A DNA stretch of 57,780 nucleotides, from assembly GCA_902760955.1 (NCBI GenBank), contig CACWIG010000007.1, forward strand, positions 1 to 57,780, read 5' to 3'. The notes beneath the pieces are model-generated. The model had not been told where the DNA came from. It saw only the letters and a program-made list of their open reading frames with translations, and searched no databases. The first letter of the stretch is position 1; each line of letters begins with the position of its first letter. Of this stretch, positions 14,200 to 21,933 are shown in pieces. This DNA is from an uncultured Ruminococcus sp. GTDB lineage: Bacteria > Bacillota > Clostridia > Monoglobales > Monoglobaceae. The position numbers and the translations under genes are program-made.

Positions 14200-15396
14200 A
14201 TGAAACAAAAGCTGATTGTGCATATCGTTATATTGCTTTTTATCCTGATGTATAGTGCAGAAGTTGCGGCAGAGAAAACCACTTTAGATAAAGATGATTT
14301 TTACTCGGTTCTTGATGATTATGCCGAATTTTACGGAGAGATTTTTGAAGACGGAATTGGTGAAATAGATGGCGGCAATTCCTTTTTGAATATGTTGCCT
14401 GAGTTCAAGGCTTCCGATGTATTAAAAAGTTTTAACAACGGCGAGGTGGCATTCACGCCAAAACAGTTGTTAGAATACTTTTTAAGGCTTTTGCTTGGCG
14501 AGGTATACTCGGCGGCAAAGCTGATGGCGGTAATACTTGCAATGGCGGTATTGAGCTCATATTTAAGCGGTTTAAAATCGGGATTTGGTGAAAGCTCTGT
14601 ATCTACTGCCGCGTTTTACGTCTGTTATATAGTAACCGCAGGAATAGCGGCAACTGTTTTTTATGATACGGCAAACTGTGCATCAAAAGCTGTAGAGAAT
14701 GTTGCACTGTTTATGAAGATAATTGTGCCTTCGGTAATGGTGTTGTTAATGACAAGCGGAGCTACAATTTCGGCAACTGTTTTAGAGCCGACAATGCTTG
14801 CAATTGTAGAAATCGTTGTACCTATTGTGCAATATATTTTTATTCCTGCGGTTATGATTTCTACCGCATTAAATATAGTAAACGGTATGTCGGATAAGTT
14901 CAAAACGGACAGAATGGTTAAGCTTTTGAACAGCGTTGTCAAATGGGGCTTATCTGTTACTCTGACGATTTTTGTAAGTCTTGCAGGACTTAAAAGCATA
15001 GCCTCGGCAGGTGCGGACGGACTTACCATCAAGTTGAGCAAATTTGCAGCCTCTAATCTTGTGCCTATGGTTGGCGGCATTTTAGCTGAATCGGTTGAAA
15101 CTGTAATGAATTGCAGTGTTGTAATCAAAAATTCAGTAGGAATATTGGGGATAATATGCTTGGTGTTAATTGCCCTGAGACCTGTTTTAAAGCTTGGTGC
15201 AATACTAATCTTGTTCCGTTTGACCGCCGCCGTTGCAGAGCCTGTGTCAGAGCCTAAACTGATAAATTGTATATCAAGGCTTGCGGATTCCGTTGCGGTG
15301 CTGTTTTCCATAGTGGTGGCTGTCACAGTGATGTTTATAATCGTTGTAACAATACTTATAAATGCAGGAAACAGTGCCATTATGTTCGGCGGATAG
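14200..15396 (+). CDS. spoIIIAE: Stage III sporulation protein AE
   Basis: A 398-residue protein with a signal sequence (residues 1-24), an acidic extracytoplasmic stretch, then about seven membrane helices from residue 95 onward. The segments GLKSGFGESSVSTAAFY, GATISATVLEPT and the ISRLADSVAVLFS end are typical of SpoIIIAE, the largest membrane part of the SpoIIIA complex. It lies 20 bases after spoIIIAD and 11 bases before spoIIIAF. Confidence 0.95.
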   Translation: MKQKLIVHIVILLFILMYSAEVAAEKTTLDKDDFYSVLDDYAEFYGEIFEDGIGEIDGGNSFLNMLPEFKASDVLKSFNNGEVAFTPKQLLEYFLRLLLGEVYSAAKLMAVILAMAVLSSYLSGLKSGFGESSVSTAAFYVCYIVTAGIAATVFYDTANCASKAVENVALFMKIIVPSVMVLLMTSGATISATVLEPTMLAIVEIVVPIVQYIFIPAVMISTALNIVNGMSDKFKTDRMVKLLNSVVKWGLSVTLTIFVSLAGLKSIASAGADGLTIKLSKFAASNLVPMVGGILAESVETVMNCSVVIKNSVGILGIICLVLIALRPVLKLGAILILFRLTAAVAEPVSEPKLINCISRLADSVAVLFSIVVAVTVMFIIVVTILINAGNSAIMFGG

Positions 15397-15407
15397 GAAA
15401 GGTAGAT

Positions 15408-15896
15408 ATGACGGAGTTTTTAAGAGAATGGACAATGACGCTTGCAGGTATTATTGTGTTTGGCTCTCTGTGTGAGATGATTTTGCCGGGCGGAGTGTAC
15501 AAAAAATATATACATTTGGCAATCGGTCTTATGCTGTGTCTTGCTGTTCTGTCACCTTTGGCGAGGAATAAGTCGGAGATTGACACAAGCTTTATGGAGC
15601 CTGAAACATACGCAATGCTTGAAGTGCCTGAGGAAACACAAAGAAACGAAGTTTTAAGGATATACAAGGATAATCTTTGTAAGAATATGACCGAAGAAGT
15701 AAAGAAATATTCTGATTTGGAATTTGATATCAAGTGTGATGTCAGCGAAGATGATGATAGCTTTGGGGTAATAAAAAATGTATGGATAACAGTTGATGCA
15801 GAAAGAGGCGAAAGACTTGATAACAGATGTGTGGAAGCCTTGAAGAATATATATGGAATAGATGATGGGTGCATAAGCATAAAGTATTTAGGGTGA
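15408..15896 (+). CDS. spoIIIAF: Stage III sporulation protein AF
   Basis: A 162-residue protein with two N-terminal membrane helices (residues about 12-30 and 37-55) followed by a soluble domain exposed to the intermembrane space. The ATG at 15408 follows GGAAAGGT. SpoIIIAF adopts a ring-building fold and packs with SpoIIIAG and AH in the channel. Oddity: the stop codon lies within a 47-bp palindrome (15890-15936) of the same repeat family as the element upstream of spoIIIAA, so the last residue may come from the repeat. Confidence 0.93.
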   Translation: MTEFLREWTMTLAGIIVFGSLCEMILPGGVYKKYIHLAIGLMLCLAVLSPLARNKSEIDTSFMEPETYAMLEVPEETQRNEVLRIYKDNLCKNMTEEVKKYSDLEFDIKCDVSEDDDSFGVIKNVWITVDAERGERLDNRCVEALKNIYGIDDGCISIKYLG

Positions 15897-15936
15897 GAGT
15901 ATAAACCCGAACCGTTTGGACTTATACTATCACCTT
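15890..15936. repeat. 47-bp palindrome at end of spoIIIAF
   Basis: AGGGTGAGAGTATAA and TTATACTATCACCTT are near-perfect inverted arms around an ACCCGAACCGTTTGGAC loop. The arms match the ends of the element at 11834-12103. It contains the spoIIIAF stop codon and could form a strong hairpin between spoIIIAF and spoIIIAG. Confidence 0.7.
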
Positions 15937-15969
15937 AGGGTAACAACGATAAGTGGGGCGATTTCCGTA

Positions 15970-16524
15970 ATGAGTTTTAGGGATATGCTTAGTAAAAGAG
16001 AAATCTCTGAAGATGGCTATGAGAAGAAAAAGCCAAATAAAGTTTTAATCATAATAATAATTCTGGCAGTAGTTATTCTGGCTCTCAGCAGTTTTTTTGA
16101 AGCGGACAACACGCCTTCAAAAGAGAATACCAGTGATGCTGACACTGTTGAAAAGTTCGCAAGAGAGCAGGAACGCAGACTTGAAATGATTTTGAAAAAG
16201 ATTAACGGAGCAGGAGATGTTTCGGTGTTTATAAGCGTTGACAACGGAGGTGAAAAGGTTTTAGCACGTGACAATAAAAACAAACTTTCAGAGGAGACAA
16301 ACGGCTCTGAATTATCAAAAAACGAGGAGTACGAAAGCCAAATTGTCAAAGGCGGAAAAGGCTCGGGCGAGGAACCTTATGTGGTAGAAGAAAGAACACC
16401 TGAGATATCGGGAGTTTTAGTCGTGGCAGAGGGCGCCTCCAGCGAAAAAGTCAGGCTTGAAATCTATGATGCGGTCAAGGCTGTGTTCGGAATTGCACCG
16501 CACAGAATTAAAATTACATATTAA
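15970..16524 (+). CDS. spoIIIAG: Stage III sporulation protein AG
   Basis: A 184-residue protein with one membrane helix (residues about 27-44) and a soluble domain outside the mother-cell membrane. The segment EQERRLEMILKKINGAGDVSVFI and the C-terminal VRLEIYDAVKAVFGI are the ring-building fold that forms the 30-subunit SpoIIIAG ring in Bacillus. I chose ATG 15970 (MSFRDM), because the longer frame begins inside the palindromic repeat. A GGGG-rich site lies about ten bases upstream. Confidence 0.93.
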   Translation: MSFRDMLSKREISEDGYEKKKPNKVLIIIIILAVVILALSSFFEADNTPSKENTSDADTVEKFAREQERRLEMILKKINGAGDVSVFISVDNGGEKVLARDNKNKLSEETNGSELSKNEEYESQIVKGGKGSGEEPYVVEERTPEISGVLVVAEGASSEKVRLEIYDAVKAVFGIAPHRIKITY

Positions 16525-16545
16525 TTTTGAAGGGGTATGTGAATT

Positions 16546-17112
16546 ATGAGCAAACAAAATAAAAATTTTCAGTTTAAAGGAAAGCAGATTTTACTATTAG
16601 GGCTTGTGGCTCTTGTCATTACTGCGGGATATTACAGATGGAATATAGAAAAGGAACAGCTGTCGTTAGCGGTTCCTGCCGCCAACGAAATGTCTGACGG
16701 GGCAGTAAGCGACGGCGAAAATCAAGAACAAAGCGACAATAACGGACAGGGGAGCGAAAGTTCTTCCACTGATGAGATAACAAAGCTTAAACAGACGCGT
16801 GATACTTCAAGAAGTCAATCCACAGAGGAATGGACAAAAATAACAAAGAGCAATGATGCATCGGCTGAGAATAAAAAGGATGCCGAAAAAAAGATTGCCG
16901 CAGAGGCTGACCACGCAGACAAAGAGAGAAAAATAGAAACACAGGTCAAGGCAAAGGGATATGCGGATTGTATTGCCTATGTTGACGAAAACGGTGTGTC
17001 AGTAACAGTTCAAGGCGGTGAGGTAAACGGTGAGAAAGTCGCTCAAATTAAAGATATTATTGTTTCGGTGACAAATGTTCCCGTTAAAAATATAAAGATA
17101 AATGCTTTGTAA
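16546..17112 (+). CDS. spoIIIAH: Stage III sporulation protein AH
   Basis: A 188-residue protein with one membrane helix (residues 13-30), a Ser/Asp/Glu-rich linker and a C-terminal ring-building domain from about residue 75 (KAKGYADCIAYVDENGVSVTV). SpoIIIAH binds SpoIIQ of the forespore across the intermembrane space and so joins the two halves of the channel. GAAGGGG lies upstream of the ATG. It closes the spoIIIA operon and is followed by a clear terminator. Confidence 0.95.
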   Translation: MSKQNKNFQFKGKQILLLGLVALVITAGYYRWNIEKEQLSLAVPAANEMSDGAVSDGENQEQSDNNGQGSESSSTDEITKLKQTRDTSRSQSTEEWTKITKSNDASAENKKDAEKKIAAEADHADKERKIETQVKAKGYADCIAYVDENGVSVTVQGGEVNGEKVAQIKDIIVSVTNVPVKNIKINAL

Positions 17113-17121
17113 AACAAAACG

Positions 17122-17158
17122 TGCATTCCAAAGATAAAAGGCTTTGGAATGCATTTTT
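17122..17158 (+). terminator. Terminator of spoIIIA operon
   Basis: A 12-bp perfect stem (TGCATTCCAAAG and its complement) and a T5 run, ten bases after spoIIIAH. Confidence 0.92.
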
Positions 17159-17177
17159 AATTATTTGAATAAAAATG

Positions 17178-17206
17178 TTGTAATATAAAATTTTATGTGT
17201 TATAAT
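17178..17206 (+). promoter_or_regulatory. Orphan sigma-A promoter with adjacent hairpin
   Basis: TTGTAA and TATAAT with a 17-base spacer. The predicted start falls at a hairpin (GGCAT-AAA-CAAAATC / GATTTTG-ATGCC, 17215-17244). No gene follows for 400 bases, so this may drive the Asp23 gene through a long leader or a small RNA. Confidence 0.45.
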
Positions 17207-17328
17207 AACCTTACGGCATAAACAAAATCAAAGATTTTGATGCCTGAAAGAACATTTGAACATAACACTTCGCATCGACAAGCTCAGCTTCGTTACAGGG
17301 GAATGAAAATCTTTCAGATTTTCTATTG

Positions 17329-17467
17329 GGACTGTTAAAAAAGCACCTTTCGGGACGTCGGGGACGCCGTCCCCTACAATGTATTTTGTATGATGCTTAA
17401 ACTTCACACAAAATGTAGGGTTTGGCGGTTTCCGACAAACCGCTGTATCATACTTTTTTTAACAGCC
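17329..17467 (+). mobile_element. MITE-like element family 2, copy 2
   Basis: A 139-bp element bounded by GACTGTTAAAAAAG and TTTTTTTAACAGCC with two internal GC-rich hairpins (GGGACGTCGGGGACGCCGTCCC and GGTTTGGCGGTTTCCGACAAACC). It is in the same orientation as the copy at 53668 and opposite to that at 9887. It separates the orphan promoter from the Asp23 gene. Confidence 0.8.
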
Positions 17468-17509
17468 CCACTCAGCAATACCTATGGTGTGTTGTGTTGC
17501 TGTTGTAGG

Positions 17510-17536
17510 GTTCGGCGTCCTCGACGAACCGCAATA
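17510..17536. repeat. Solitary TGTAGGG repeat
   Basis: TGTAGGGTTCGGCGTCCTCGACGAACCG forms a short hairpin and is related to the GC-rich arms of the family 2 elements. Confidence 0.55.
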
Positions 17537-17612
17537 CAATGAATAATTAAATTACAATATATAAAATATAAATGTAAATACGTATATAACTTTATATAAA
17601 GGAGATGTTTAT

Positions 17613-18038
17613 ATGGATAAAACAGTAAACACTGAAACTTTTAAGGACAATGGAACAGTTAATATTTCTGACGAGGTAGTTGCAGTTATGGCGTCATTGG
17701 CGGCAACAGGTGTTAAAGGTGTTGCAGGTATGTCGGGCGGTGTCGCAGGGGGGTTTGCGGAACTCCTCGGAAAGAAGAGCCTTTCAAAAGGTGTTAAAAT
17801 TGTTAAGGATACCGATAAGGTTGCACTTGACTTGTCAATCGTTGTAGAGTATGGCTCTAATATACCTGATGTTGCCTGGGAGGTTCAGGATAAGGTAAAG
17901 ACTGAGATAGAAACAATGACAGGCATCAATGTAGAAAGTGTAAATGTATCTGTTGACGGAATAAATGTTCCTGCAGATGGTTTAAAACAGGACACTGCTG
18001 TCGAAAAAAATGAAAGCGATGAAGCTACAGAGGAATAG
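17613..18038 (+). CDS. Asp23/Gls24 family protein
   Basis: A 141-residue acidic cytosolic protein of the Asp23/Gls24 (alkaline shock, envelope stress) family: residues about 17-120 include VNISDEVVAVMASLAATGVKGVAGM and VVEYGSNIPDVAWEVQDKVKTEIE. Such proteins gather at the membrane; their exact role is not settled. In Clostridia the gene commonly sits between the spoIIIA operon and nusB, as here. AAGGAG precedes the ATG. nusB follows by ten bases, so the two are likely co-transcribed. Confidence 0.92.
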   Translation: MDKTVNTETFKDNGTVNISDEVVAVMASLAATGVKGVAGMSGGVAGGFAELLGKKSLSKGVKIVKDTDKVALDLSIVVEYGSNIPDVAWEVQDKVKTEIETMTGINVESVNVSVDGINVPADGLKQDTAVEKNESDEATEE

Positions 18039-18048
18039 GACAGGTAAT

Positions 18049-18447
18049 ATGAACAGAAGACAAGCAAGAAAGCAGGCGTTTTTATTGCTTTTTCAGTATA
18101 AATTTCAGCCTGACGATATGGAGCTTTTATTAGAGAGATTTTTTGAGGAAAACAATGCCGCAGACCAGAGCAGTTATATTGAAGACGTTGTTAAGGGCGT
18201 TATCTCTAAAAAAGAGGAAATAGACAATGTCATAAATGAATTTTCAAAGGATTGGGATGTTGACAGACTTTCATCTGTCAGCCTTGCTGTTTTACGTCTT
18301 GGTGTATATGAGATTATGTATGTTGACGATATTCCGTCAGCTGTTTCGGTAAATGAGGCTGTTGCCCTTGCCAAAGAATTTGAAGGTGAAGAGGCGGCTC
18401 CGTTTATTAACGGAATAATGGGCAAAATTAAGGAGAAATTCAACTGA
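18049..18447 (+). CDS. nusB: Transcription antitermination factor NusB
   Basis: A 132-residue all-helical RNA-binding protein. The N-terminal RRQARKQAFLLLFQYKF and the C-terminal VNEAVALAKEFEGEEAAPFINGIMGKI are NusB hallmarks. NusB with NusE (S10) binds boxA RNA and prevents early termination in rRNA operons. The ATG at 18049 has AGGACAGG upstream; the longer frame overlaps the Asp23 gene. It is followed after two bases by xseA, a usual order in Firmicutes. Confidence 0.96.
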   Translation: MNRRQARKQAFLLLFQYKFQPDDMELLLERFFEENNAADQSSYIEDVVKGVISKKEEIDNVINEFSKDWDVDRLSSVSLAVLRLGVYEIMYVDDIPSAVSVNEAVALAKEFEGEEAAPFINGIMGKIKEKFN

Positions 18448-18449
18448 TT

Positions 18450-19649
18450 ATGATTGAGGAAAGAAAGGCTTTATCTGTTACTCAGGTCAACTTATATGTA
18501 AAAGATGTAATAGCGAGAGATGATATCCTCTGTGATATTCTTGTAAAGGGTGAGCTTTCAAACTTTAAAGCTCATTCCTCGGGGCATATGTATATGTCTT
18601 TAAAGGATGACAGCGGTGTTATCCGTGCTGTTATGTTTCGTTCCAGTGCGTCAAAATTGAATTTTAAACCCCAGAACGGCACAAAAGTTATTGCACACGG
18701 CAGAATTGGCGTATATGAACGTGACGGTCAATATCAATTATATATAGACGATATGCAACAGGACGGACAAGGTGATTTGTATGCCGCCTTTGAACAACTT
18801 AAGATAAAGCTTGCGGCAGAGGGACTCTTTGACCCGATACATAAAAAGCCTTTGCCTAAATATCCTAAGAAGGTTGGCGTTGTTACCGCTCCTACGGGAG
18901 CGGCTATCCGCGACATAATCAACGTGCTTACAAGACGTTTTTCCTATTCGGATATCGTGTTATATCCCGTTTTGGTTCAGGGCGAAAATTCCGCCGCAAG
19001 CATTGTAGAGGCCATAGAGTATTTTAACAAATCCAGGATAGCAGATGTATTGATTGTCGGCAGAGGCGGAGGCTCCATAGAGGACTTGTGGTCCTTTAAC
19101 GAGGAGGTTGTTGCCCGTGCCATTTATAACAGTGAGATACCAATAGTATCAGCGGTAGGACACGAGATAGATTTTACCATATCGGACTTTGTTGCCGATT
19201 TGCGTGCACCTACACCGTCTGCTGCGGCGGAGCTTGTGGTTCCCTCGCAGATTGAACTTGCCGAAAAGTTTAACAATGTCTACAAAATGATGTATAGGCA
19301 GGCGTTGAGGGTTATAGAAAATCGAAGATTGCAGATTGAAAAGTGCAAAGACAGAGCTGTGTTTAAAAACCCGTTGCGTAATATCGACAGCGACAGACAG
19401 TATCTTGATAATCTTGCACATATGTTCGAAACAGCGTGTAAAACGGCAGTTGCCGCAAAACGTCAAAAGGTAGCGGAAAACGCCGCAAAGCTTGATGCAC
19501 TAAGCCCTTTGGGAACTCTCGGCAGAGGTTATGCCTTTGCTAAAGGTTCATCTGGGGCGGTTATTAAATCTATATCTCAGGTGAGCGCAGGTGACAGAGT
19601 TACCATAAGGGTATCGGACGGCGACTTTAAAGCAGAAGTTATTGATTAA
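18450..19649 (+). CDS. xseA: Exodeoxyribonuclease VII large subunit
   Basis: A 399-residue protein. Residues about 5-100 form the OB-fold nucleic-acid-binding domain (LSVTQVNLYVKDVI, VKGELSNFKAHSSGHMYMSLKD), followed by the catalytic domain with GVVTAPTGAAIRDI, VGRGGGSIEDLWSFNEE and VSAVGHEIDFTISDFVADLRAPTPSAAAE, all standard. With several small XseB subunits it degrades single-stranded DNA to oligonucleotides. The C-terminal coiled coil, which binds XseB, is present (residues 270-350). xseB follows directly. Confidence 0.97.
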   Translation: MIEERKALSVTQVNLYVKDVIARDDILCDILVKGELSNFKAHSSGHMYMSLKDDSGVIRAVMFRSSASKLNFKPQNGTKVIAHGRIGVYERDGQYQLYIDDMQQDGQGDLYAAFEQLKIKLAAEGLFDPIHKKPLPKYPKKVGVVTAPTGAAIRDIINVLTRRFSYSDIVLYPVLVQGENSAASIVEAIEYFNKSRIADVLIVGRGGGSIEDLWSFNEEVVARAIYNSEIPIVSAVGHEIDFTISDFVADLRAPTPSAAAELVVPSQIELAEKFNNVYKMMYRQALRVIENRRLQIEKCKDRAVFKNPLRNIDSDRQYLDNLAHMFETACKTAVAAKRQKVAENAAKLDALSPLGTLGRGYAFAKGSSGAVIKSISQVSAGDRVTIRVSDGDFKAEVID

Positions 19650-19665
19650 TATAAAGGTGAATGTA

Positions 19666-19896
19666 ATGAGTGATAAAAACAGTTTTGAAAAGAATTTGAG
19701 TGAGCTTGAACAGGTTGTTAAGGCTCTTGAAGATAACGAGGTCAGCCTCGACAAAATGATTGAGCTTTTTGAAAAGGGTGTAGGTCTTACCAAAGAATGT
19801 ACCAACGCATTAAATGCGGCAGAACAGAAAATCACAATTTTGATGAAAAACCGTGATAACGGCGAAATGACAGAACAACCATTTAATGCTGAATAG
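19666..19896 (+). CDS. xseB: Exodeoxyribonuclease VII small subunit
   Basis: A 76-residue helical protein with the XseB pattern FEKNLSELEQVVKALEDNEVSLDKMIELFEKGVGL. Several copies wrap around each XseA coiled coil. GGTGA lies five bases before the ATG at 19666. It is 16 bases after xseA and 13 bases before ispA. Confidence 0.95.
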   Translation: MSDKNSFEKNLSELEQVVKALEDNEVSLDKMIELFEKGVGLTKECTNALNAAEQKITILMKNRDNGEMTEQPFNAE

Positions 19897-19909
19897 CTGA
19901 GGTGTGACT

Positions 19910-20809
19910 ATGGACTTTAATGAACAATATGATATATATTTAAAAGCGGTTGAAAAAAAGATAGAAGAATATTTCAAATCTCTTAATATTCCGCAGAAAA
20001 ACGTTCTTGATGCTATGAAATATGCGATTACCGCAGGTGGAAAGAGGCTCAGACCTGTGCTTGTTCAGGCGGCGGCAGAGGTTTGCGGTGCGGATATGGA
20101 GGATGCGGCAACTGTTGCTCTTGCAATGGAATGTGTGCATAATTACTCTCTGATACACGATGATTTGCCGTGTATGGACAATGATGATTTAAGACGCGGC
20201 AGACCCACCTGTCACAAGGTATTCGGAGAGGATATAGCTCTTCTTGCAGGTGACGGACTTTTAAACTCCGCCTTTGAGATTTTATCTGACAAAAGCAGAT
20301 ACAAATCAATCAGTGATAAGGCACTTTTAAAAATAGTCAGATGTTTATCTGTTGCCTCAGGGGTATTCGGAATGATAGGCGGTCAGGTTGTAGACCTTGA
20401 GTGCGAAAAATGCAATGACGTTACTTTGGAGGAGTTGTCATACATTCACGCCAACAAAACGGGTGCGTTAATTCGAGGGGCTGTAAAATGCGGTTGTCTG
20501 TGTGCTGACAATGACAAAGGCAATGAATATATAGACATATTGGACAATTTTGCAGAAAAGTTAGGACTCGCCTTTCAAATAAAAGATGATATATTAGACT
20601 TTGAAGGTGACGAGGCGGTGCTGGGCAAACCGATAGGCAGTGACGAGAAGAGCGGAAAGAGTACATATGTAACAATATTGGGGATGGATTCCGCAAAGGA
20701 ATATCTTGACAAATGTACCCAAGAGGCAAAGGCTGTGCTTGAGCCTTTGGGTGAAAAGGGTGAGTTTTTCTCTTGTCTTGCTGACTATCTATTAAAGAGA
20801 AATTATTAG
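19910..20809 (+). CDS. ispA: Polyprenyl (farnesyl) diphosphate synthase
   Basis: A 299-residue all-helical prenyltransferase. The first Asp-rich motif is HDDLPCMDNDDLRRGRPT and the second is KDDILDFEGD; GGKRLRP binds isopentenyl diphosphate. It condenses IPP with allylic diphosphates to make farnesyl (possibly geranyl) diphosphate for undecaprenyl and quinone-type lipids. The residues before the first motif fit an IspA-type short-chain enzyme. The ATG at 19910 follows GAGG by eight bases. The dxs/tlyA genes that often follow are absent; a PAP2-like gene comes next. Confidence 0.95.
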   Translation: MDFNEQYDIYLKAVEKKIEEYFKSLNIPQKNVLDAMKYAITAGGKRLRPVLVQAAAEVCGADMEDAATVALAMECVHNYSLIHDDLPCMDNDDLRRGRPTCHKVFGEDIALLAGDGLLNSAFEILSDKSRYKSISDKALLKIVRCLSVASGVFGMIGGQVVDLECEKCNDVTLEELSYIHANKTGALIRGAVKCGCLCADNDKGNEYIDILDNFAEKLGLAFQIKDDILDFEGDEAVLGKPIGSDEKSGKSTYVTILGMDSAKEYLDKCTQEAKAVLEPLGEKGEFFSCLADYLLKRNY

Positions 20810-20816
20810 GGGTAGG

Positions 20817-21284
20817 ATGAATTTAATGTATTTTACGCAATTAATTAATAATACAACACTTATAGTAGTAATTCTTTCGTGGGCATTGTCGTGTCTGATA
20901 AAGGGAATACTTGTGTGTGTCAGAGATGGAAAAATTGATTGGACAAGATTTACGGGGTCGGGCGGTATGCCGTCATCACACTCGGCGGTGGTGACATCTC
21001 TTGCCGCTTCCGTTGCCATACACGACGGATTGGGTTCCACCACATTTGTGATATGCTGTGCGTTGGCTTTTGTGGTTATGTATGATGCATCGGGAGTTCG
21101 CCGTGCGGCAGGTAAGCAGGCGTCGGTCATCAATATGATTATTGATGCGTTGGAGGAGTCCTCGCCTGTCAAAAAGGAAGAAAAGTTAAAGGAATTGCTT
21201 GGACATAAGCCTGTTGAGGTTTTTGCAGGCGCTGTTCTTGGAATTATAATTGCCCTTACATATAAATTTTTATTTGGTATGTGA
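20817..21284 (+). CDS. Divergent PAP2 family membrane protein
   Basis: A 155-residue membrane protein of the YuiD/divergent PAP2 family with four hydrophobic helices. It keeps SGGMPSSHSAVVTSLA, the phosphatase-like SGGMPSSH motif, and YDASGVRRAAGKQA. Classical PAP2 enzymes remove phosphate from lipids such as undecaprenyl diphosphate, but the second and third catalytic parts differ in this branch and its substrate is not established. It lies eight bases after ispA, and that neighbour is consistent with a prenyl-phosphate role (inference). GGGGTAGG lies upstream. Confidence 0.88.
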   Translation: MNLMYFTQLINNTTLIVVILSWALSCLIKGILVCVRDGKIDWTRFTGSGGMPSSHSAVVTSLAASVAIHDGLGSTTFVICCALAFVVMYDASGVRRAAGKQASVINMIIDALEESSPVKKEEKLKELLGHKPVEVFAGAVLGIIIALTYKFLFGM

Positions 21285-21316
21285 TTATAAAAAATATAAA
21301 AAATCATTAAAAGGTA

Positions 21317-21345
21317 TTGACATAACCATAGTTTTGTGGTAAAAT
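21317..21345 (+). promoter_or_regulatory. Promoter of tRNA-Gly
   Basis: TTGACA and TAAAAT with a 17-base spacer, 20 bases before the tRNA. Confidence 0.85.
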
Positions 21346-21364
21346 AGCATCTGTTAAATGATTT

Positions 21365-21439
21365 GCGGGAGTGGCTCAGTGGTAGAGCGTCACCTTGCCA
21401 AGGTGAACGTCGCGAGTTCGAATCTCGTCTTCCGCTCCA
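21365..21439 (+). tRNA. tRNA-Gly(GCC)
   Basis: A 75-base tRNA with encoded CCA. The acceptor stem pairs GCGGGAG with CTTCCGC (one G-T). The D arm is GGCTCAGTGGTAGAGC, the anticodon stem-loop CACCTTGCCAAGGTG gives GCC (21397-21399), and the T arm is GCGAGTTCGAATCTCGT. The GCC anticodon reads GGC and GGT glycine codons. Its last 13 bases form the base of a 30-bp hairpin that runs beyond the gene. Confidence 0.97.
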
Positions 21440-21490
21440 TAATAAAACGGACACTCATTAGAGTGTCCGTTTTATTATGGAGCGGAAGAC
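21427..21490 (+). terminator. 30-bp hairpin overlapping tRNA 3' end
   Basis: Positions 21427-21456 and 21461-21490 are perfect inverted repeats of 30 bp with loop ATTA. The inner part ends in TTTTATTAT and can work as a terminator. The outer 13 bp copy the tRNA 3' end in inverted form, which a terminator does not need. Confidence 0.8.
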
Positions 21491-21550
21491 CTGTGGACGA
21501 AAGATGCACGCGAGCGACCGAACATATGTGCAATATATGCAAATTATGTC

Positions 21551-21652
21551 TGTAGGGGACGATGCCCACATCGTCCCATCACACACGTATAAATACCATT
21601 ACCGTTAATTTTATATCTGTAGGGGACGGCGTCCTCGACGTCCCGCAAATAT
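21551..21652. repeat. Two TGTAGGGGACG hairpin repeats
   Basis: Two related GC-rich repeats: TGTAGGGGACGATGCCCACATCGTCCC near 21552-21578 and TGTAGGGGACGGCGTCCTCGACGTCCCG near 21619-21646. They match arms of the family 2 elements. No coding sequence is seen in this gap. Confidence 0.65.
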
Positions 21653-21735
21653 GAGAACAAATGTGCAACAAATTATGCGTTTGGCGAACATAGTAACTGA
21701 GCCTATCGTTGAACCCTACAATTAAGCAAGGAATA

Positions 21736-21821
21736 CAAATTCAAAATATTTTTTCATTGCGGTAGGGCTTGGCAACAGTATGGACTTTGGATAATTTAGT
21801 CAATAAAATTATTTTGAAATT
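21736..21821 (+). repeat. MITE-like element family 1, copy C
   Basis: An 86-bp element with CAAATTCAAAATA and AAAATTATTTTGAAATT ends and a core GGGCTTGGCAACAGTATGG similar to copies at 3721 and 8524 but more diverged. Confidence 0.7.
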
Positions 21822-21890
21822 GATGTTATAATAGTTTCGGAATAAAATAGGACAACATTCCCTATATTACACAATAATTTTTGCACATTA

Positions 21891-21918
21891 AAAAACTGCC
21901 GAGATCTCGGCAGTTTTT
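21891..21918. terminator. Bidirectional terminator, perfect 28-bp palindrome
   Basis: A5-CTGCCGAGA and its complement form a 14-bp perfect stem ending in T5 on either strand. It lies 16 bases beyond the stop of the minus-strand ECF gene and likely ends that operon. Confidence 0.9.
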
Positions 21919-21933
21919 CGATTTTAACTCAAT

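Noticed and set aside
14661-15380. A 239-codon minus-strand ORF opposite spoIIIAE
   Set aside because: Antisense shadow of a membrane protein gene; no independent support.
21358-21555. A plus-strand ORF through the tRNA-Gly gene
   Set aside because: It translates tRNA and hairpin sequence; the tRNA is certain.
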